Below, piece by piece: positions 6,190 to 10,243 of a stretch of DNA of 10,243 bases. The stretch's first letter is position 1. Each line of letters opens with the position of its first letter. Position numbers and translations under genes: made by a program. The stretch is taken from contig DAOVWH010000064.1 in the NCBI GenBank assembly GCA_030636745.1, positions 1-10,243 on the forward strand. Direction: 5' to 3'. This DNA is from UBA1672 sp023140905. GTDB lineage: Bacteria; Pseudomonadota; Alphaproteobacteria; Micavibrionales; Micavibrionaceae. Below the pieces are notes generated by a model. That model made no database searches. It was given only the letters and a program-made list of their open reading frames with translations, and was not told the DNA's origin.

Positions 6190-7578
6190 ATGCTTTCTAT
6201 GGGGCGTATCGCCTCGTTTTTTTTAATCTTTATGTGCGGGACGCTATTAGTGGCGTGCTCGCCTGTTGATGTGCCCGGTGCAAGAAATTTATCGATTCCA
6301 TCGCCTGCAATGGCTGCTCAACGTAAGGAAGCGGTTAATGAAAGGCCGGATAGTGTAATTTATTTACCGCTGGGTAGTGATGTTCTTGTTCCTAAAACAG
6401 CGAGTGGTGCGGGGTTGCCGACTGAAGAAGTCGGCCCGTTTGAGCTGCGCTCGGAAACGGTGGCAGGTGCGCTTCAGTTGATGCTGGCTGACTATGATGT
6501 TTCAATGGCTTTTGAAAGTGATGAGGCTTTTAATCGGACGGTGACTGTGGCTAATTTGCGAGGCCCACTCAATAAGGTAGTAAGAAAAGTCTGTAGTCTG
6601 GCAGATCTGTATTGTTCTTATGATGATGGCATGCTTGTTGTTAAGGAAACGCAAACTTTTACTGTAACTGTTCCACCTGTCGGCGGGGATACGGATATTC
6701 TTGAATCGCTGGCTACAGGTGTGTCAGCTATCACCGGGACAAGCCCGATTACAGAGACTTCAACGCGGACGATTATTTATGAGGCGACAAACCGTACATC
6801 CGAGATGGCAGAAACATATTTCCAGCGTGTGAGGCCAAGTACGGCTCTGATTATATTCGAGGTTTATATATGGGAAGTTTCCTTAAATGGTGGAAATTCG
6901 GTTGGTATTGATTGGGAGGGGATAGACTCTTTTGGAAAATATTCATCCGGGATAAGTATTTCCGGCGGTGTAGGTGCAGATTATACGCCTATCAGTATTG
7001 GTTTGCCTAGTACGGGTGGAATTACTTTTGGGTCGGATGATGTGTTCGAATTTATTTCAGAATTTGGTGCTGTGAAGACTATTTCTCAACCACAGATTAC
7101 TGTGCTTTCCGGTGCCGAAGCTAGTTTGCGTGCAGCAGATACTGTGAACTATGTTTCAGCGTTAACACGCTCGACAGAGGATGGGGAAACTACAGTGTCT
7201 ACAGAAACCGATTCGGTGGATACAGGGTTTACTCTAACCATATCAAGTAATTGGGATAATGCGACTGTTTATAGCACGATTGCAATTTCTCTTGAAGAAT
7301 TTAGAGGGTTCCAGAATTTTGATGCTGATGGAACAACGTTGCAGTTGCCTGAAACAACGGAGCGTGAGCTTTCTACGCAAGTGCGTATTCGTCCGGGAGA
7401 TTCGCTGTTAATCGCGGGGCTTGTCCGTGAAAACGATGATTATGATACAGGTGGTTTTGGGTTTGATTCGCCGTTCATTCCAACATCTCGCACGGCTACA
7501 ACGTCAAATACAGAGCTTGTGTTTTTGCTTAAACCGCGCGTTATCGTGTATACGTCAAATGATGTTCATAGTGACTAG
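6190..7578 (+). CDS. lipoprotein secretin of a type IVb-like pilus / type II-like secretion system (PilN/BfpB-like)
   Basis: Outer-membrane ring protein forming the exit pore. I choose ATG 6190 (462 residues) because it puts a short lipoprotein signal directly at the N-terminus: a hydrophobic stretch ending in LLVAC, with lipid-bearing Cys23. An in-frame ATG at 6124 would add 22 residues before the signal and is less likely, though it lies 8 bases after the previous stop. An STN/N0-like domain follows (about 64-153; FELRSETVAGALQLMLADYDV, with a Cys pair in VCSLADLYC). A linker and N-domain region come next (IIYEATNRTSEMAETYFQ, ALIIFEVYIWEVSL). The C-terminal secretin domain (about 278-455) shows FGAVKTISQPQITVLSGAEA, TGFTLTIS, STQVRIRPGDSLLIAGLVREN and ELVFLLKPRVIVYT. 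It is shorter than R64 PilN or BfpB (roughly 550 residues), with only one N-domain block clearly visible. The lipid anchor suggests it reaches the outer membrane without a separate pilotin. Confidence 0.9.
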   Translation: MLSMGRIASFFLIFMCGTLLVACSPVDVPGARNLSIPSPAMAAQRKEAVNERPDSVIYLPLGSDVLVPKTASGAGLPTEEVGPFELRSETVAGALQLMLADYDVSMAFESDEAFNRTVTVANLRGPLNKVVRKVCSLADLYCSYDDGMLVVKETQTFTVTVPPVGGDTDILESLATGVSAITGTSPITETSTRTIIYEATNRTSEMAETYFQRVRPSTALIIFEVYIWEVSLNGGNSVGIDWEGIDSFGKYSSGISISGGVGADYTPISIGLPSTGGITFGSDDVFEFISEFGAVKTISQPQITVLSGAEASLRAADTVNYVSALTRSTEDGETTVSTETDSVDTGFTLTISSNWDNATVYSTIAISLEEFRGFQNFDADGTTLQLPETTERELSTQVRIRPGDSLLIAGLVRENDDYDTGGFGFDSPFIPTSRTATTSNTELVFLLKPRVIVYTSNDVHSD

Positions 7579-7690
7579 GTGTTTAGGAAGCTTTTTCTAA
7601 TATATTGAAGCATTATGGTTTTTCTGATTTTTTTCGTGCAAATGACTGAAGAAACATACAAACCATCCTTATTTTTCCACAGAATGATAT

Positions 7691-7696
7691 TATAAT
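7691..7696 (+). promoter_or_regulatory. possible -10 element in the secretin-ASH protein gap
   Basis: TATAAT occurs in the 202-base AT-rich gap (7579-7780), the largest gap in the plus-strand locus. The matching -35 position holds only weak similarity (CTTATT at 17 bases). It may give a separate start for the downstream genes, or be chance. I see no convincing terminator hairpin in this gap. Confidence 0.25.
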
Positions 7697-7780
7697 ACCG
7701 GTTTGGTAAATATTCTCGTATGTCTTTCTTTGTGTTCCATGTAAGATTGGGTGAATATTGTTGTACTTATAAAGTTCGTG

Positions 7781-9385
7781 ATGATGCGTCCGCATAAATT
7801 TATTTTCGTAATTTTATTGATTATCGCCATGGCTATTGCTTTTGGTGTACGGACTTCTAATGCTCAATATCCGGGTTTTGAGTCACCGGCAACGCGGCTT
7901 TCCGGCGGTGGATCGCTTGGGTTGGTGCCTGTCGAATCATCAATTGACGGAGGCTCTGTTCCTGTTGGTTCAACAGCGCAAATCGTTGTTTTGTTTCGCA
8001 ATGAGGGAGCGCAAAACGTAGAGACAGGGTTAATTAATCTTTATCCATCATCAAATATAACTGCAGAAATATCTCTTAATCAATGTGCAACTGGATTGTC
8101 TTCCGGTGCTGAATGCGCAGTCGCAATTTCAGTGAAAGGCTTGCAAGCAGGGGCTTGGCGTCTTGAAATGCTGATGCGTCATTCTGGGCGTACTCGTCTT
8201 GTGACGGCAACAATGTCAGGAAATATAGAGGCTGGGTCTGATTCTTCTAATCGTTTATCTAGCGACATCGAAACAATTCCTAATGAAATTGATTTTGGTT
8301 CTTTGAATTCAAGTCAGACGATGATCGAATCGATTATATTGCGCAACATTACGTCGAGTACGATTAATATTTCAGAAATGAAAATGAATGCAGCTGAAAG
8401 TTCCGGCTATTCTTTAAAAACAGACTGTGATGAATTAAAAGCTGGACAAGCCTGTATTGCAACAATTGTCTGGTCTCCAAGGCGCTCTGGGCCGGCTACC
8501 GGTGTTCTTGTTATACGTCACGATGGCCCGACAGCGTTGGCTAGTGTGACGGTAGAGGGGGAATATGAACCTGATGATGTTGAGGAAGCTGAAGATTTTC
8601 CTGAGGCTGTTCCCGGACGGGGGTTGCTTGTTTCGTCTCAGACGGAATTTGATTTCGGTGATGATATATCGTCGGCATCTACTATGACTGTTTCTTTGGT
8701 AAATACAGGGGATACGCCATTGGAGCTGAAAGGAATTAAAATTTCCGGTGGTGATAATGGATTAACTCTTGCGAATACGGGGTGCTCAGAAGGGCTAATG
8801 CTTCAGCCGATTGAGGCTTGTCCACTAACTTTGACATGGTCTCCTACTAGATTAGGTGGTGTAGTTGATGACATACAAGTGAGGCATGATGGTGCGCGAG
8901 GTATATTGGTCTTGCCTGTTAGAGGGGAAGCAACTTCGACTGTAAGTCAGGATCAAAAGGCAATTGTCCTAAATTCATCTAGCAAGAAGATGACGACAAA
9001 AGTAGTCTCATCAAGCGGTGATGATACTTCTTCAGATTCTTCGAAAAAGAATAAAACAAAGTCAAAAAAGGCTGTATCTGCGAAGACAACAAATACTGTT
9101 ATGAATGCGGCAAGCTCGCTTGATGGTCTTAAAATCACATCTTTCTCAGCAAATAGAGCGATTGTTAATGGTCCGGGAGGTAGCCGCTTGGTCTTTGATG
9201 GTGAGCCAATCATGTTAGGTGGTTTTATGTGGGATGTTGATATCCAGAAAAATGGTATCGAGTTTTCATATGGAGGTGATCGCGTTTTGCTTCTCTTTGA
9301 TCGTTCATTATCTTCTGCTAGTCGTGTATCTGGACAATCATCAACTAGCACATCTTCAAGCTCTAGGACGTCAAGTGGCGGATAG
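7781..9385 (+). CDS. exported protein with three ASH/HYDIN-like domains and a PilP/GspC-like C-terminal segment
   Basis: Not a named family that I recognise. With ATG 7781 (534 residues) it has a clear signal peptide (MMRPHKF, a hydrophobic core, cleavage after TSNA around residue 28). A GTG at 7751 would add ten residues and fits less well. Three repeats of about 100 residues follow (about 45-150, 165-262, 288-384). Repeats 2 and 3 share NEIDFG/TEFDFG, a Cys pair, WSPRRSG/WSPTRLG and VIRHDG/QVRHDG; repeat 1 is more diverged (MRHSG). This is the ASH/HYDIN or choice-of-anchor type of Ig-like fold. Each repeat has two cysteines (102/112, 216/225, 335/347), probably disulfides in the periplasm. 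A Ser/Lys-rich linker (about 395-445) leads to a segment (about 448-508) with NRAIVNGPGGSRLVFDGEPI and a following V/I-rich strand pattern, resembling the homology region of PilP/GspC. A Ser/Thr-rich tail ends the protein. Its place between secretin and ATPase suggests a periplasmic connector. Confidence 0.82.
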   Translation: MMRPHKFIFVILLIIAMAIAFGVRTSNAQYPGFESPATRLSGGGSLGLVPVESSIDGGSVPVGSTAQIVVLFRNEGAQNVETGLINLYPSSNITAEISLNQCATGLSSGAECAVAISVKGLQAGAWRLEMLMRHSGRTRLVTATMSGNIEAGSDSSNRLSSDIETIPNEIDFGSLNSSQTMIESIILRNITSSTINISEMKMNAAESSGYSLKTDCDELKAGQACIATIVWSPRRSGPATGVLVIRHDGPTALASVTVEGEYEPDDVEEAEDFPEAVPGRGLLVSSQTEFDFGDDISSASTMTVSLVNTGDTPLELKGIKISGGDNGLTLANTGCSEGLMLQPIEACPLTLTWSPTRLGGVVDDIQVRHDGARGILVLPVRGEATSTVSQDQKAIVLNSSSKKMTTKVVSSSGDDTSSDSSKKNKTKSKKAVSAKTTNTVMNAASSLDGLKITSFSANRAIVNGPGGSRLVFDGEPIMLGGFMWDVDIQKNGIEFSYGGDRVLLLFDRSLSSASRVSGQSSTSTSSSSRTSSGG

Positions 9386-9433
9386 ATTTCAGAGAATTGA
9401 GTATATTTATTGTGAAATAATCGGATTGGTGAA

Positions 9434-10243
9434 ATGAACGAAGACGTTCTGTCGCAACGACCAAATGATAATGGTAAGAATCTGGATTCGATCGGGCAAG
9501 GTTCGATTGAGCAAACCGGCGGGATTGCGCGTGGTATAGACCCTAATAGAGTGGATCTGACAAAAGGACAGCGTACAGATATCCGGCGTAAAAAAGTTCA
9601 AGAAGGGCGTGAACGCTATCTTGATATGGTCCAGCGTGAACGAGTTATGATGCTGGAACAGGGACTTTCCCGTTCTGCTGAACAGCTTTTAGATATGGCT
9701 GGAGCAATTACCTCTTCAGAGTTGGAAGAAGAGGCAATAAAAGATCGTGCAACCGGGGACCAATTGCGGTCCATATTGCCGGTTCAGGCTTGGTTGCCGC
9801 TTCGTATTCATTTAGTCGGGCTAAAGGCCGGCGTGCTTTCTATTGCACCGTTGCATGATATGCAGGAGCGTCAATTGGAAGCATTGATGTCTACAGCCAA
9901 GCGAAGTGGTTTCAAAGTTGATCGAGTGGAAATTGAGATTTGGGACCGTAAAGAACTGACAGACACGTTGCGTGCTGTGCATGATTTATCGGCTGACAGG
10001 TGTGAAAAAACACTTGCACAATGGTTGGGTGATATTGATAACGGTCTTCTCTTAAACCAGTTTCAGCGTGATATGATGGCTGAAGCTTTGCAGATGCGTG
10101 CATCTGATGTGCATCTGGTGCAAGATAATAATCTGGAAGCGCCAAACTGGATTCAATACCGGATTGATGGTGATTTGCTGCCAATGCATTTATTGCCTTC
10201 AGATGCAATGGCGCGTTTAACAACTTTGCTTAAACGGGATGCA
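9434..10243 (+). CDS. type II/IV secretion assembly ATPase (GspE/PilB/R64 PilQ family), 5' part, cut by window end
   Basis: Cytoplasmic hexameric ATPase that drives pilus or pseudopilus assembly. The frame is open for 270 codons to the window edge. Residues 1-110 are polar and charged, with a Gly/Gln-rich start and a helix-prone stretch (RRKKVQEGRERYLDMVQRER). An N-terminal GspE-type domain follows at about 115-185 (LPLRIHLVGLKAGVLSIAPL, then KVDRVEIEIWDRKELTDTL). The start of the ATPase region is at about 205-270, with AEALQMRASDVHL matching the family's RASDIH motif (222-227) and QYRIDGDLLP (RIDG 243-246). Walker A, Asp box, Walker B and any zinc-binding cysteines lie beyond the window, so ATPase competence cannot be judged. 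It begins 48 bases after the ASH protein gene on the same strand and probably shares its transcript. The ribosome site is weak (GGATTGGTGAA before ATG). Confidence 0.88.
   Translation, partial: MNEDVLSQRPNDNGKNLDSIGQGSIEQTGGIARGIDPNRVDLTKGQRTDIRRKKVQEGRERYLDMVQRERVMMLEQGLSRSAEQLLDMAGAITSSELEEEAIKDRATGDQLRSILPVQAWLPLRIHLVGLKAGVLSIAPLHDMQERQLEALMSTAKRSGFKVDRVEIEIWDRKELTDTLRAVHDLSADRCEKTLAQWLGDIDNGLLLNQFQRDMMAEALQMRASDVHLVQDNNLEAPNWIQYRIDGDLLPMHLLPSDAMARLTTLLKRDA

Noticed and set aside
2146..7578. dprA near pilus genes as proof of a natural transformation locus
   Set aside because: dprA belongs to the separate minus-strand housekeeping operon and no comEC, comF or other uptake gene is seen, so nearness is probably coincidental.
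7579..7640. Terminator after the secretin gene
   Set aside because: There are T-rich runs, but only a four-base stem (GCTT/AAGC) can be formed; too weak to call.
7613..7795. 60-codon minus-strand open frame over the gap before the ASH protein gene
   Set aside because: Low-complexity composition, overlaps the start and signal peptide of the downstream gene, and shows no ribosome site or family motif.
8953..9351. 132-codon open frame on the minus strand
   Set aside because: It lies wholly within the Ser/Lys linker and C-terminal region of the ASH-domain gene, has no family resemblance and no ribosome site; a shadow frame.
9912..10223. 103-codon open frame on the minus strand
   Set aside because: Antisense to the ATPase gene, whose RASDVH and RIDG motifs show the true coding strand.

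Overview
The window looks like a chromosomal segment from a low-GC alphaproteobacterium. The main evidence is the tightly packed minus-strand order pyrB - plsY - dprA - topA, familiar from alphaproteobacteria, together with TopA and PlsY sequences of that style. I cannot place it more finely from sequence alone; a Micavibrio-like or Rhodospirillales-like lineage is only a guess.

Left part (1-4889, minus strand): a housekeeping operon read right to left. It holds pyrB (aspartate carbamoyltransferase), plsY (acyl-phosphate:glycerol-3-phosphate acyltransferase), dprA (DNA-processing protein) and topA (DNA topoisomerase I), with gaps of only 9-23 bases. The pyrC gene often found between pyrB and plsY is absent. 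topA is broken in this sequence. The 24 bases that should encode the near-invariant GIGRPSTY motif are replaced by unrelated codons ending in TAA, and the rest of the gene continues in the same frame to the window edge.

Middle (4890-5743): a 228-base intergenic region containing a 78-base element with perfect 13-bp terminal inverted repeats and an inner hairpin. Next is a minus-strand prepilin peptidase without a methyltransferase domain, then a 128-base divergent promoter region.

Right part (5744-10243, plus strand): a pilus or secretion locus. It begins with a single-domain CheY-like response regulator. Next come a short lipoprotein secretin and an exported protein with three ASH/HYDIN-like immunoglobulin-fold domains plus a C-terminal segment resembling the PilP/GspC homology region. 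The last gene is a GspE/PilB/PilQ-type assembly ATPase, cut by the window end before its Walker A motif. Read together, this is the start of a type IVb-like pilus or type II-like secretion machine. The peptidase would mature the pilins, the ATPase would power assembly, the ASH/PilP-like protein would connect inner-membrane parts to the secretin, and the secretin would form the outer-membrane pore. Pilins, the platform protein and any partner kinase are not in the window. The ASH-PilP-like protein in the position of R64 PilO/PilP is the most novel-looking part.
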